Positions 51,900 to 61,003 of a stretch of 64,000 nucleotides of DNA are shown piece by piece. The stretch comes from Streptomyces kurssanovii (GTDB lineage: Bacteria > Actinomycetota > Actinomycetes > Streptomycetales > Streptomycetaceae). The first letter of the stretch is position 1; each line of letters begins with the position of its first letter. The notes below the pieces were generated by a model, which had not been told where the DNA came from, searched no databases, and saw nothing but the letters and a program-made list of their open reading frames with translations. The DNA is taken from NCBI RefSeq assembly GCF_014649695.1, contig NZ_BMTN01000002.1, forward strand, positions 62,001 through 126,000, read 5' to 3'. The position numbers and the translations under genes are program-made.

Positions 51900-52715
51900 T
51901 CAGAACAGCGTCGCCTCTTCCGGCGCGGGCAGTTCCTCCAGCAACTCCGGCCCGTTGTTCCGCACGTTGCTCACCGCCGTCGTCACGGGATACGCCCGCA
52001 TCAGCCCGCCCGGCGGCGGCTCCAGCAGCGACCGCAGCTCCTCCGGGTCGGTCCGGGCAGGGTCAAGCCACGCGTCCCAGCGTTCCGGCGTCAGCATCAG
52101 CGGCATCCGGGGGTGGATGTCCGCCAGCGTATGGGGTCCTTCCGCCGGCGCGACCCCCAGCGGCCCGGTCTCCGCCTCCGTCGTGATCACGGAACAGGTC
52201 ACCCACCAAGCCTGCGGATGGTCGTCCGGCAGGGTGCGGTCGCGCCAGAACTCGTAGAGACCCGCCATCGCGAACACCGACCCGTCGGCGGGCGTGACGA
52301 AGTACGGCTGCTTCCGCGGCCGCTTCTTCTTCCCCTCGACCTCCAGCTCGCGTTCGCCGGAGCCGGTGACCCACTCGTAATAGCCGTCGGCGGGCAGGAT
52401 GCAGCGCCGGGTCAGGAAGGGCCGGCGGAACGACGGCTTGTCGTGCACCGTCTCCGCCCGCGCGTTGATCATCCGCGCCGCGCCCTCCGGCGTCTTGGCC
52501 CACGAGGGCACCAGCCCCCACTTCAGCGTGCGCAGCTGGCGAACCGGAGCACGGTCTCCCGCGTCCTTGAGAGGGCGTTCGAGAATCGCGTAGACCTCTT
52601 TGGTGGGCGCCACGTTCCAGTCGGGTTCCAGGGTCTCCTTCGGCTCCCACTTCTCGACCTCGAAGATTCCTACGAGGTCCTCCGGTCCACGACTCGCTGC
52701 ATACCGTCCGCACAT
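51900..52715 (-). CDS. SOS response-associated peptidase (SRAP/YedK-type abasic-site protein)
   Basis: A 271-residue SRAP protein from ATG 52715, starting MCGRYA so that Cys2 becomes the N-terminal catalytic cysteine. Other conserved residues are in NVAPTKEVYAI, INARAETV, CILPADGYYEW and LADIHPRMP. HMCES/YedK homologues crosslink to abasic sites in single-stranded DNA through Cys2 to protect them. The segment VEGKKKRPRKQ is a basic insertion. Divergent from the M50 protease with a 50-base gap. Confidence 0.92.
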   Translation of the reverse strand: MCGRYAASRGPEDLVGIFEVEKWEPKETLEPDWNVAPTKEVYAILERPLKDAGDRAPVRQLRTLKWGLVPSWAKTPEGAARMINARAETVHDKPSFRRPFLTRRCILPADGYYEWVTGSGERELEVEGKKKRPRKQPYFVTPADGSVFAMAGLYEFWRDRTLPDDHPQAWWVTCSVITTEAETGPLGVAPAEGPHTLADIHPRMPLMLTPERWDAWLDPARTDPEELRSLLEPPPGGLMRAYPVTTAVSNVRNNGPELLEELPAPEEATLF

Positions 52716-52765
52716 AAGTGCCACACTGCCACTTCCGTACGCCGTCCGAGGGAGCCGCCCGCGAA

Positions 52766-53500
52766 ATGGTCACCACATACGCCGGCGCCGCGAGCGCGTC
52801 ACTCACCGACCTGTGGGACCGCCTCTTCGGCACCCAGACCGCTCCGGAGCCGTGGCTCGTCGCCGTCACCGGGCTGGTGTCGCTCGCCGCGGTCATGCCG
52901 AACTTCCTGTGGCGTCTGACACGTAACGCCGTCACGATCGCCCACGAGGGCGGCCACGGGCTCGTGGCCCTGGTCACGGGACGCCGGCTGCAGAGCATCC
53001 GGCTGCACTCCGACACCAGCGGTCTGACCGTCAGCCGCGGCAGGCCGACCGGCATCGGAATGATCCTCACGGCCGCCGCGGGCTACACGGCGGCCCCGCT
53101 GCTCGGCCTGGGCGGCGCCTGGCTGCTCGCCGCGCACCACATCACGCTGCTGCTGTGGCTGGCGACCGCGCTGCTGCTGGCGCTGCTCGTCATGGTGCGC
53201 AACGCGTACGGGGTACTGACGGTCACGGTCACCGGGGCGGCGTTCCTGCTGGTGTCGTGGCTGACCGGGCCGGCCGTGCAGTCCGTCTTCGCGTACACGG
53301 CCGTGTGGTTCATGCTGCTCGGCGGCGTGCGGCCGGTCTTCGAGCTCCAGTCCAAGCGGCGGTACGGCGGTGCGCCCGACTCGGACGCCGACCAGCTCGC
53401 CAGACTCACCCATGTGCCACCGGCGATCTGGTTGTTCTTCTTCCACGCGGTGTCGGTCTGCTCGCTGATCGGCGGCGGCCGCTGGCTGCTCGGCCTGTGA
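52766..53500 (+). CDS. M50-family membrane metallopeptidase
   Basis: A 244-residue membrane protein from ATG 52766. The zinc site is HEGGH within [18 protein letters not shown] on the second membrane segment. About six helices follow, with [15 protein letters not shown] near the end. This is the M50B-like actinobacterial family. The second metal-binding motif is not clear, so activity is not proven. Intramembrane cleavage of a regulator or membrane protein is the family role; the substrate is unknown. Confidence 0.85.
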   Translation: MVTTYAGAASASLTDLWDRLFGTQTAPEPWLVAVTGLVSLAAVMPNFLWRLTRNAVTIAHEGGHGLVALVTGRRLQSIRLHSDTSGLTVSRGRPTGIGMILTAAAGYTAAPLLGLGGAWLLAAHHITLLLWLATALLLALLVMVRNAYGVLTVTVTGAAFLLVSWLTGPAVQSVFAYTAVWFMLLGGVRPVFELQSKRRYGGAPDSDADQLARLTHVPPAIWLFFFHAVSVCSLIGGGRWLLGL

Positions 53501-53600
53501 GACACCGGCCGTCACACCGCCTATCACCTCTCCGTTACGCCCCGGTTTCCACATGTTTGATCAAGATCTGGGATCGCGCAGAGCCACTAAAGTGAGGGCC

Positions 53601-54962
53601 ATGACCGAAAGCGCCGTGCAGCCCGCCCTCTGGCCCGCCCCCCTTGCGACCGGAGCCGTCGAAGCGACGGTCACCGTGCCCGGTTCGAAATCCGTCACCA
53701 ATCGCGCCCTCGTCCTGGCCGCGCTGGCCGCCGAGCCCGGCTGGCTGCGCCGCCCGCTGCGCTCGCGCGACACCCTGCTGATGTCCGCGGCCCTTCAGGC
53801 GATGGGCGTGGGCATCGAGGAGACAGTCTCTTCGAGCACCGCGGGCGGCTCGGCCGACGAGGCCGTCGGCGGAGCCGGCGAGGCATGGCGCGTGATCCCC
53901 TCCGGCCTGAACGGACCCGCCACCGTCGACGTCGGCAACGCGGGCACCGTGATGCGTTTCCTGCCGCCGGTGGCCGCGCTGGCCGACGGCCCGATCCGCT
54001 TCGACGGCGACCCTCGTTCGTACGAGCGCCCGCTGAACGGCGTCATCGACGCGCTGCGGACCCTCGGCGCCCGGATCGACGACGACGGCCGCGGCTCGCT
54101 GCCCATGACCGTGCACGGCGGCGGCGCCCTGGAGGGCGGGCCGGTACGGATCGACGCCTCCTCGTCGTCCCAGTTCGTCTCCGCGCTGCTGCTGTCCGCC
54201 CCGCGCTTCAACCAGGGTGTGGAGGTACGGCACGTCGGCGGCCGGCTCCCGTCCATGCCGCACATCCGGATGACCGTGGACATGCTGCGCGCCGTGGGCG
54301 CCCAGGTCGACGAGCCGCAGACCGGCGGCGAGCCCGACGTCTGGCGGGTGTCGCACAGCGCGCTGCTCGGCCGCGACCTGACGATCGAGCCGGATCTGTC
54401 CAACGCCCAGCCGTTCCTGGCGGCGGCACTGGTGACCGGCGGCCGTGTGACGATCCCCGACTGGCCGGAGCGCACCACCCAGCCCGGTGACGCGCTGCGC
54501 GAGATCTTCACCGAGATGGGCGGTTCCTGCGAACTGACGACGACGCCGAACGGCACGGCCCTGGTCTTCACCGGCAGCGGCCGTATCCACGGCATCGACG
54601 TCGACCTCGGCGAGGTCGGCGAGCTGACCCCCGGCATCGCGGCGGTCGCGGCCCTCGCCGACTCCCCTTCGACGCTGCGCGGTGTGGCGCATCTGCGTCT
54701 GCACGAGACGGACCGGCTGGCCGCGCTCACCAAGGAGATCAACGAGCTCGGCGGCGACGTGACCGAGACGGAGGACGGCCTCCACATCCGCCCGCGCCCC
54801 CTGCACGGCGGGGTCTTCCGCACCTACGACGACCACCGGATGGCGACGGCGGGCTCGGTGATCGGTCTCGCGGTCGAGGGCGTGCAGATCGAGAACGTGG
54901 CGACGACCGCCAAGACCCTGCCCGACTTCCCGCGGATGTGGGCCGAAATGCTCGAGGCCTGA
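53601..54962 (+). CDS. aroA: 3-phosphoshikimate 1-carboxyvinyltransferase (EPSP synthase)
   Basis: A 453-residue enzyme from ATG 53601. Substrate-binding motifs are [47 protein letters not shown] and [11 protein letters not shown], with DDHRMATAG near the C-terminus. It transfers enolpyruvate from PEP to shikimate-3-phosphate in aromatic amino-acid synthesis. The GNAGT residues resemble typical bacterial enzymes; sensitivity class cannot be stated. It ends four bases before rsgA and is probably co-transcribed with it. Confidence 0.96.
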   Translation: MTESAVQPALWPAPLATGAVEATVTVPGSKSVTNRALVLAALAAEPGWLRRPLRSRDTLLMSAALQAMGVGIEETVSSSTAGGSADEAVGGAGEAWRVIPSGLNGPATVDVGNAGTVMRFLPPVAALADGPIRFDGDPRSYERPLNGVIDALRTLGARIDDDGRGSLPMTVHGGGALEGGPVRIDASSSSQFVSALLLSAPRFNQGVEVRHVGGRLPSMPHIRMTVDMLRAVGAQVDEPQTGGEPDVWRVSHSALLGRDLTIEPDLSNAQPFLAAALVTGGRVTIPDWPERTTQPGDALREIFTEMGGSCELTTTPNGTALVFTGSGRIHGIDVDLGEVGELTPGIAAVAALADSPSTLRGVAHLRLHETDRLAALTKEINELGGDVTETEDGLHIRPRPLHGGVFRTYDDHRMATAGSVIGLAVEGVQIENVATTAKTLPDFPRMWAEMLEA

Positions 54963-54966
54963 CATC

Positions 54967-55980
54967 ATGCGGCGTTACGGCAAGAACACCGACGAGGACG
55001 ACATCCGGTCCCGGCCCAACCGCAAGGGCAACCGGCCCAGGACCAACATCCGCCCCAAGCACGAGGACGCCCTGGAGGGCATGGTCCTCACCGTCGACCG
55101 CGGCAGGCTGACCTGCCTCGTCGGGGACCGGATCATCACGGCGATGAAGGCCCGGGAACTGGGCCGCAAAGCGGCCGTCGTCGGTGACCGGGTCGGGATC
55201 GTGGGCGACCTCTCGGGCGACAAGGACACCCTCGCGAGGATCGTCCGCATCGAGAAGCGCGCCTCGGTGCTGCGCCGTACCGCCGACGACGACGATCCGT
55301 TCGAGCGGGTCGTCGTCGCGAACGCCGACCGGCTCGCCATCGTCACCGCCCTCGCCGATCCGGAACCGCGCCCGCGCCTGATCGACCGCTGCTTGGTCGC
55401 GGCGTACGACGGCGGGCTCGAACCGCTGCTGGTGCTGACGAAGTCGGATCTCGCGTCGCCCGACGAACTGCTGGAGATGTACGGCGCGCTGGGCGTCCCG
55501 CACGTGGTCACCACTCGTGACGAGTTCGTCGACGGGCGCGCCGCGGAGCGGGTGCGCGAGCATCTGGTCGGCCGGACGACCGCGTTCGTCGGACACTCCG
55601 GCGTCGGCAAGACGACCCTGGTCAACGCCCTCGTCCCGGACGAGATGCGGCGGAGCACCGGCCATGTCAACGCGGTCACGGGCCGCGGGCGGCACACCAC
55701 GACCTCCGCCCTCGCCCTCCCGCTCGCGGACGAGAAGGGCGGCTGGGTGATCGACACTCCCGGCGTGCGCTCCTTCGGACTGCACCATGTCGACCCGTCC
55801 CGGGTCATCAACGCCTTCCCCGACCTGGTGCCCGGCACCGAGGGCTGCCCGCGCTCCTGCTCGCACGACGAGCCGGACTGCGCCCTGGACGACTGGGTGG
55901 CGGAGGGCCACGCCGATCCGGCGCGGCTCTATTCGCTGCGGCGGCTGCTCGCCACCCGTGAGCGACGCGAAGGCGACTGA
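54967..55980 (+). CDS. rsgA: Ribosome small-subunit GTPase RsgA
   Basis: A 337-residue circularly permuted GTPase. The order is OB-fold N-terminus, then G4 (LVLTKSD), G1 (FVGHSGVGKTTLVNAL), G2-like TTTSALALPL and G3 (VIDTPGVRSFG). A C-terminal zinc cluster CPRSCSHDEPDC follows. It checks maturation of the 30S subunit. The N-terminal 35 residues are basic and disordered. ATG 54967, four bases after aroA. No clear terminator was seen after it. Confidence 0.94.
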   Translation: MRRYGKNTDEDDIRSRPNRKGNRPRTNIRPKHEDALEGMVLTVDRGRLTCLVGDRIITAMKARELGRKAAVVGDRVGIVGDLSGDKDTLARIVRIEKRASVLRRTADDDDPFERVVVANADRLAIVTALADPEPRPRLIDRCLVAAYDGGLEPLLVLTKSDLASPDELLEMYGALGVPHVVTTRDEFVDGRAAERVREHLVGRTTAFVGHSGVGKTTLVNALVPDEMRRSTGHVNAVTGRGRHTTTSALALPLADEKGGWVIDTPGVRSFGLHHVDPSRVINAFPDLVPGTEGCPRSCSHDEPDCALDDWVAEGHADPARLYSLRRLLATRERREGD

Positions 55981-56119
55981 GTCATCCGTGTTTGCGGTCC
56001 CCGACGCCTGGTAAGTGCATAATCGCACCAGGTCGGACCGGCCGGTCACGACCGATCGGTCCGCGGCCCGGTCGGTCCCGGACCAGGCAGTCGTCGACTA
56101 CGCGGGAGGCCCAGTACTC

Positions 56120-56443
56120 ATGGCGTGGCTGCTGGTGGTGGTTGCGGGGTTCCTCGAAACAGGCTTCGCCGTGTGTCTCAAGCTGTCGCACGGCTTCACG
56201 CGGCTGTGGCCCACGGTCGCCTTCGCCGCTTTCGCGCTCGGCAGCTTCGGTCTGCTGACCCTGTCGCTGAAGAAGCTGGACGTGGGCCCGGCCTACGCGG
56301 TGTGGACGGGGATCGGCGCCGCCGGCACGGCCATCTACGGCATGATCTTCCTCGACGACCTGGTCTCCACCCTCAAGATCGTCTCGATCACACTGGTGAT
56401 CGTCGGGGTCATCGGTCTGCAGCTCTCGGGCTCGTCGCAGTGA
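56120..56443 (+). CDS. Small multidrug resistance-family exporter (SugE/Gdx-like)
   Basis: A 107-residue protein with four membrane helices. The essential Glu13 is in GFLETGFAVCLK. AVWTGIGAAGTAIYGMIFLDD matches the SugE/Gdx branch, whose members export guanidinium or quaternary ammonium ions as antiparallel dimers. ATG 56120 follows GGAGG at a longish 11 bases. The leader (55981-56119) contains stacked hairpins, for example CCTGG...GTGC...GCAC...CCAGG near 56010-56035. The last 35 bases overlap the convergent TetR gene, a possible local regulator. Confidence 0.88.
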   Translation: MAWLLVVVAGFLETGFAVCLKLSHGFTRLWPTVAFAAFALGSFGLLTLSLKKLDVGPAYAVWTGIGAAGTAIYGMIFLDDLVSTLKIVSITLVIVGVIGLQLSGSSQ

Positions 56444-57050
56444 TCCCGTCGCCCACCGCCGTCCGCACCATCTGGGCGACACTTCCGCCGGCCGGCGCGA
56501 CGACGAACGACAGCGCGAGCCGCACCGCGAGTTCGCAGCGCTGAGACAGGTCGCCCGCTCCGCCGCCACCGTCGCCAGGCCGTCGGCCGTGTCCCGGCAC
56601 ACCGAGCGAACGGTCCCGAACGGCCGCGACCAGCTCCGCCGGACCGGGCAGCCGCGCGTCCGCGCGACGCTGGGCGGGCACCCGTGAGACCACGGTCCCG
56701 CCGCGGACCGGGAGCGGCACCGGCAGCCGTTCACCCCAGCAGCCTGTGAGCAGCGCGCGCAGCACGGGTCTCGCCCGCGCCTCCCCGACGGTCCACTCGG
56801 CGACGGACACGAGCCGCTCGGCGACCGAGGCACTCTGCGCCATCAGCCGGTCCACCCCGCGCAAGTAGGCGTCGGCCTCCCGCCGCACGAGGGCGCGGGC
56901 CAGGCCGTCCTTGCTGCCGAACTCGTTGTAGAGGGTCTGGCGGGAGACGCCCGCGGCGGAGGCGACGTCGACCATCCGTATCCCGGACCAGGGCAGGTCG
57001 CGAAGCGCCGCCAGAGCGGCGTTCAGCAGTGACTCCCGCGCTGCGGGCAT
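56409..57050 (-). CDS. TetR-family transcriptional regulator
   Basis: A 213-residue protein. The helix-turn-helix is IRMVDVASAAGVSRQTLYNEFGSKDGLARAL (about residues 24-54). The C-terminal ligand domain is Gly/Arg-rich in the middle and ends with QRCELAVRLALSFVVAPAGG, as in many actinobacterial members. ATG 57050 has GGGAGG five bases upstream. It overlaps the SMR exporter gene tail to tail, so it may regulate that gene, but no shared promoter region exists to support this. Confidence 0.88.
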   Translation of the reverse strand: MPAARESLLNAALAALRDLPWSGIRMVDVASAAGVSRQTLYNEFGSKDGLARALVRREADAYLRGVDRLMAQSASVAERLVSVAEWTVGEARARPVLRALLTGCWGERLPVPLPVRGGTVVSRVPAQRRADARLPGPAELVAAVRDRSLGVPGHGRRPGDGGGGAGDLSQRCELAVRLALSFVVAPAGGSVAQMVRTAVGDGITATSPRAADR

Positions 57051-57159
57051 GGTCGCCTCCCCGGCCGAGCAACTCCGGTCACAGAGTTGACGGGCCGCGT
57101 TCCCCTGTCAATACGGACGGCCGGGGAACCACCGGGCCTGCACAGATAGAGTGGCGGCC

Positions 57160-57960
57160 ATGCCCGACTACCACGATGATCTGCGGCTTGCCCACGTCCT
57201 CGCGGACGCGGCCGACGCCACCACCATGGACCGGTTCAAGGCCCTCGACCTCAAGGTCGAGACGAAACCGGACATGACACCGGTGAGCGAGGCCGACAAG
57301 GCGGCGGAGGAGCTCATCCGCGGGCATCTGCAACGGGCACGGCCACGCGACGCGATCCTCGGCGAGGAGTACGGCATCGAGGGCACCGGGCCGCGGCGCT
57401 GGGTCGTCGACCCGATCGACGGCACGAAGAACTATGTGCGCGGCGTGCCGGTCTGGGCGACGCTGATCTCGCTCATGGAGGCGGGAGAGGGCGGCTACCA
57501 GCCCGTCGTGGGCGTGGTGTCGGCTCCGGCGCTCGGCAGGCGCTGGTGGGCGGCGAAGGGCGGAGGCGCGTACACGGGCCGCAGCCTGACGTCCGCGACC
57601 CGCCTGCACGTCTCGAAGGTCGAGCGCATCGAGGACGCCTCGTTCGCATACTCGTCACTGACCGGCTGGGAGGCCCAGGGCCGTCTCGACGGGTTCATGG
57701 ACCTGACGCGCTCGGTCTGGCGCACCCGGGGCTACGGCGACTTCTGGCCGTACATGATGGTCGCCGAGGGTTCGGTCGACATCTGCGCGGAGCCGGAGCT
57801 GTCCCTGTGGGACATGGCCGCGCCGGCGATCGTCGTCCAGGAGGCGGGCGGCGTCTTCACGGGCCTCGACGGGCGGGAGGGACCGCACAGCGGTAACGCC
57901 GCGGCGTCGAACGGGCTCCTCCATGAGGAGCTGCTGGGTTACCTCAACCAGCAGTACTGA
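57160..57960 (+). CDS. hisN: Histidinol-phosphatase, inositol-monophosphatase fold
   Basis: A 266-residue phosphatase from ATG 57160. The metal-binding motifs are GEEYG, DPIDGTKNYVRG and WDMAAPAIVVQEAGG, typical of the IMPase superfamily. The Streptomyces representative in this neighbourhood completes histidine synthesis by dephosphorylating histidinol phosphate. That specificity comes from the orthologue; sequence alone gives only the fold. Monocistronic, with a strong terminator downstream. Confidence 0.87.
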   Translation: MPDYHDDLRLAHVLADAADATTMDRFKALDLKVETKPDMTPVSEADKAAEELIRGHLQRARPRDAILGEEYGIEGTGPRRWVVDPIDGTKNYVRGVPVWATLISLMEAGEGGYQPVVGVVSAPALGRRWWAAKGGGAYTGRSLTSATRLHVSKVERIEDASFAYSSLTGWEAQGRLDGFMDLTRSVWRTRGYGDFWPYMMVAEGSVDICAEPELSLWDMAAPAIVVQEAGGVFTGLDGREGPHSGNAAASNGLLHEELLGYLNQQY

Positions 57961-57985
57961 GGCACGAAGCGGCGGCGTCAGCGCC

Positions 57986-58031
57986 GGCGGACCGGCGTGC
58001 GCGCTCGGGCAGGGGCGTACGCCGGTCCGCC
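57986..58031 (+). terminator. Terminator of hisN
   Basis: Perfect 13-base arms GGCGGACCGGCGT (57986-57998) and ACGCCGGTCCGCC (58019-58031). Confidence 0.85.
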
Positions 58032-58171
58032 AGAGGCTCACGCGCGGGCCGGAGTGGCCGCGCACGCCCTCTTGCTGCCGTCCCGAAGGGCTGCAACTCT
58101 GAGAGTCCCCACACTTGTGAACTTGTGAATCGGTTCTCTAGCGGCCGATCACCAAGGAGGTGGCTCCCTTC

Positions 58172-58561
58172 ATGCTCGTCCGTGACGCCATGAGCACGGT
58201 GGTCCTCACCATCGGACCCGCACACACACTCCGCCAGGCGGCCCGGCTGATGGCCGCCCGCCGCGTAGGCGCGGCAGTGGTCCTCGACTCCGACTCGAGC
58301 CTCGGCATCCTCACAGAACGGGACATCCTGAACTCGGTGGGCCTGGGGCAGGACCCCGATCTGGAGACCGCCGGCACCCACACCACCACCGACGTCGTCT
58401 TCGCCGCGCCTTCCTGGACCTTGGAGGAGGCGGCGGGGGCCATGACTCACGGCGGGTTCCGCCATCTGATCGTGACGGACGGGGACGGGCCGATCGGCGT
58501 GGTCTCCGTCCGCGACATCATCCGCTGCTGGGCCCCGGCCAAGAGCCGGGTGGTCGCCTAG
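58172..58561 (+). CDS. CBS-domain-pair protein
   Basis: A 129-residue protein from ATG 58172, formed by two CBS motifs: LVRDAMSTVVLTIGPAHTLRQAARLMAARRVGAAVV with LGILTERDIL, then HTTTDVVFAAPSWTLEEAA with GVVSVRDIIR. CBS pairs bind adenine nucleotides and act as energy sensors or dimerisation modules. No effector domain is attached. An AGGAGG at 58155 serves it; a GTG at 58160 is too close to be used. Confidence 0.87.
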   Translation: MLVRDAMSTVVLTIGPAHTLRQAARLMAARRVGAAVVLDSDSSLGILTERDILNSVGLGQDPDLETAGTHTTTDVVFAAPSWTLEEAAGAMTHGGFRHLIVTDGDGPIGVVSVRDIIRCWAPAKSRVVA

Positions 58562-58616
58562 CGGGCCCTCGCCGGAATCGGGACCGGCAGGGGAAACGCA
58601 CGCTCCCCCGGCGCGC

Positions 58617-58654
58617 GGAAGGGGCCGGATCCCTCCCGGGATCCGGCCCCTTCC
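58617..58654. terminator. Bidirectional terminator between CBS gene and katA
   Basis: A perfect 16-base-pair stem: GGAAGGGGCCGGATCC (58617-58632) and GGATCCGGCCCCTTCC (58639-58654), with a six-base loop. Confidence 0.92.
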
Positions 58655-58673
58655 TCTGCGACAAGCCGTGCCG

Positions 58674-60125
58674 TCAGCCGCGCAGGGCCTGGACCGCGGC
58701 TTCGAGCCGCTTGCCGAAGTCGCCGTCCGCCTGGCGGAAGTTGCCGATCGCGCGCTCGGCGATGTCGTCACGCGACACCTTGGCGATGAAGCCCGCCAGG
58801 TTGTCGATCAGGCGGCCCTTCTCGTCCTCCGACATCAGGCGGTAGAGGTTGCCCGCCTGGACGAAGTCGTTGTCCTCGGAGTGGACCGGGGCCGCGTGGT
58901 CGCCGGTCACGCCGGTCACCGGGATCGGCTGCCACAGCGCGCGGTCCGTCTGGTGCGGGCCGCCGAAGCTGTTCGGCTCGTAGTTCTTCGCGCCCTTGTG
59001 GCGGCCGTCGTACAGGAAGCCGTCACGGGAGTTGGTGCGCGCCTCGGTGGCGTGCGGGCGGTTCACCGGCAGGTGGTCGGCGTTGATGCCGACGCGGTAG
59101 CGGTGGGCGTCGCCGTACGCGAAGAGACGGCCCTGGAGCATCTTGTCCGGGGAGGGGCCGATGCCCGGCACGAAGTGGGCGGGGCTGAAGATGGACTGCT
59201 CGACCTCGGCGAAGATGTTCTCCGGGTTGCGGTTGAGCTCCAGCTTGCCGATCTCGATCGGCGGGTAGTCCTCGTGCGGCCACACCTTGGTGAGGTCGAA
59301 CGGGTTGAAGCGGTAGGTCGCCGCCTCGGCCGCCGGCATGATCTGCACCTGCACGGTCCACGTCGGGAAGTCACCGCGCTCGATGGCCTCACGCAGGTCG
59401 CGCTGATGGGAGTCCGGGTCCTCACCGGCGAGCTTGTTGGCCTCGGCCTGGGTGAGGTTCTTGATGCCCTGGTCGGTCTTGAAGTGGTACTTGACCCAGA
59501 AGACCTCGCCGGCCTCGTTGTTCCACTGGTAGGTGTGGGAGCCGTAGCCGTTCATGTGGCGGTACGAGGCGGGAATGCCGCGGTCGCCGAACAGCCAGGT
59601 CACCTGGTGGGTGGACTCGGGCGAAAGTCCCCAGAAGTCCCAGACGTTGTCCGCCTCCTGGGACCCGGTGTACGGGTCGCGCTTCTGGGTGTGGATGAAG
59701 TCGGGGAACTTGATGGCGTCCTTGATGAAGAACACCGGGGTGTTGTTGCCGACGAGGTCGTAGTTGCCCTCTTCGGTGTAGAACTTCAGCGCCCAGCCGC
59801 GCGGGTCGCGCACCGCGTCGGCCGCGCCGAGGTTGCCGGCGACGGTCGAGAAGCGCAGGAAGGTCTCGGTCTGCTTGCCGACCTCGGAGAGGAACTTCGC
59901 GCGGGTCCACCGCGAGACGTCGCGGGTCAGCGTGAAGGTGCCGTAGGCGCCCGCCCCACGCGCGTGGACGACGCGCTCCGGGATGCGCTCACGGTTGAAG
60001 TGCGCGAGCTTCTCGAGCAGCAGCTGGTCCTGGACGAGCACCGGCCCGCCGACGCCCGCGGTCTCGCTGTTCTGGTTGTCGGCGACCGGAGCCCCGGCCT
60101 CCGTGGTGAGCGGTCCCTGCGTCAC
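58674..60125 (-). CDS. katA: Monofunctional heme catalase
   Basis: A 483-residue clade-3-type small-subunit catalase. The distal His lies in [16 protein letters not shown], the Asn in [18 protein letters not shown] and the proximal heme Tyr in [17 protein letters not shown] 60125 is preferred because AGGAGG lies five bases upstream, giving [14 protein letters not shown]; an ATG at 60143 would add six residues. It destroys hydrogen peroxide in the cytosol. Transcription is divergent from the Fur-family gene catR, the known peroxide-sensing repressor of this catalase. Confidence 0.95.
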   Translation of the reverse strand: MTQGPLTTEAGAPVADNQNSETAGVGGPVLVQDQLLLEKLAHFNRERIPERVVHARGAGAYGTFTLTRDVSRWTRAKFLSEVGKQTETFLRFSTVAGNLGAADAVRDPRGWALKFYTEEGNYDLVGNNTPVFFIKDAIKFPDFIHTQKRDPYTGSQEADNVWDFWGLSPESTHQVTWLFGDRGIPASYRHMNGYGSHTYQWNNEAGEVFWVKYHFKTDQGIKNLTQAEANKLAGEDPDSHQRDLREAIERGDFPTWTVQVQIMPAAEAATYRFNPFDLTKVWPHEDYPPIEIGKLELNRNPENIFAEVEQSIFSPAHFVPGIGPSPDKMLQGRLFAYGDAHRYRVGINADHLPVNRPHATEARTNSRDGFLYDGRHKGAKNYEPNSFGGPHQTDRALWQPIPVTGVTGDHAAPVHSEDNDFVQAGNLYRLMSEDEKGRLIDNLAGFIAKVSRDDIAERAIGNFRQADGDFGKRLEAAVQALRG

Positions 60126-60196
60126 GTGCGCCTCCTGCGTCATGTACTGCCCAGTCCTTCCCGCACACGACCTGTCCTTGGCGTGCGCTGGTCCTG

Positions 60197-60224
60197 ATCC
60201 TACAATGGACAATGTCTAAGTCAA
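60197..60224 (-). promoter_or_regulatory. katA promoter with embedded CatR-box-like repeat
   Basis: On the minus strand TTGACT (60224-60219), a 16-base spacer and TAGGAT (60202-60197) form a good vegetative promoter. The spacer contains AGACATTGTCC, an imperfect palindrome suited to a PerR/CatR repressor. It lies about 72 bases upstream of the katA start. Confidence 0.65.
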
Positions 60225-60285
60225 GCGAACATCCAAAGTCACACTCGTTCGGGATGCGGCTCCCACCACTGTTAGGCTGGTGCTC

Positions 60286-60702
60286 ATGAGTGACCTGTTG
60301 GAACGACTCCGCGGACGCGGCTGGCGCATGACGGCCCAGCGGCGTGTCGTGGCTGAGGTCCTCGACGGCGAACACGTGCATCTGACCGCCGACGAGGTGC
60401 ACGCCCGAGCGGTGAAGCTGCTGCCCGAGATCTCCCGGGCGACCGTCTACAACACCCTGGGCGAGCTGGTGAGCCTCGGCGAGGTGCTCGAGGTGTCGAC
60501 CGACCGTCGCGCCAAGCGGTACGACCCGAACGCCCACCGCCCTCACCAGCACCTGGTCTGCGCCCGCTGCGGCGCGATCCGCGACGTGCACCCGGTGGGC
60601 AACCCCCTGGCCGACCTCCCGGACACGGAGCGCTTCGGCTTCACGATCTCCGACGTCGAGGTGACGTACCGCGGCACCTGCCCGAACTGCGCCGCGGGGT
60701 GA
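60286..60702 (+). CDS. catR: Fur-family peroxide regulator CatR
   Basis: A 138-residue Fur/PerR protein from ATG 60286 (GTG 60280 is an alternative). The winged helix is ERLRGRGWRMTAQRRVVAEVL with SRATVYNTLGELV. The metal sites use HVHLTADEVH and RPHQHLVCARCG with a second Cys pair CPNC. In Streptomyces, CatR represses katA and its own gene and is inactivated by peroxide. Divergent position from katA supports this. A perfect palindrome follows the gene as terminator. Confidence 0.93.
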   Translation: MSDLLERLRGRGWRMTAQRRVVAEVLDGEHVHLTADEVHARAVKLLPEISRATVYNTLGELVSLGEVLEVSTDRRAKRYDPNAHRPHQHLVCARCGAIRDVHPVGNPLADLPDTERFGFTISDVEVTYRGTCPNCAAG

Positions 60703-60725
60703 GAGGCCACAAGGACATACAGACA

Positions 60726-60767
60726 GCGAAGAGGCCCCCCGATGCCGGCATCGGGGGGCCTCTTCGC
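60726..60767 (+). terminator. Terminator of catR, 42-base perfect palindrome
   Basis: The two 21-base arms (60726-60746 and 60747-60767) are exact reverse complements without any loop, containing six C and six G runs. In RNA the centre opens to form a short loop. Confidence 0.9.
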
Positions 60768-60820
60768 GTGCGGTCCGGCACGGGGCACCGTCCAGCAGGA
60801 GGCACCGTGCAGCACGAACA

Positions 60821-60854
60821 CCGAAGGCCCGGATCCAAGGATCCGGGCCTTCGG
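60821..60854 (-). terminator. Terminator of tRNA-fMet gene 1
   Basis: CCGAAGGCCCGGATCC and GGATCCGGGCCTTCGG form a perfect 16-base-pair stem with a two-base centre, seven bases beyond the 3' end of the tRNA. Confidence 0.9.
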
Positions 60855-60860
60855 TTTCAG

Positions 60861-60934
60861 TAGCGGGGACAGGATTTGAACCTGCGACCTCTGGGTTATG
60901 AGCCCAGCGAGCTACCGAGCTGCTCCACCCCGCG
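60861..60934 (-). tRNA. Initiator tRNA-fMet (CAU), copy 1
   Basis: 74 bases folding as a cloverleaf with anticodon CAT. The anticodon stem carries the three consecutive G-C pairs (GGG/CCC) and the first base of the acceptor stem is an unpaired C opposite T, both marks of the initiator. The 3' CCA is not encoded. The sequence is identical to the copy at 63428. Confidence 0.96.
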
Positions 60935-61003
60935 GCGATGAACACAACATTACGTCACCCCGCCGACCAGCGCAAATCCCTTGGGGCCCGGTCCGGACAG
61001 CCC

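Noticed and set aside
55981-56119. Guanidine riboswitch upstream of the SMR gene
   Set aside because: I could not find the conserved ykkC or paired ACGR-loop hairpin motifs. Kept only as an unexplained structured leader.
60726-60767. Actinobacterial 6C small RNA
   Set aside because: The C-runs lie in the stem of one perfect palindrome rather than in two hairpin loops, and it sits where the catR terminator is expected.
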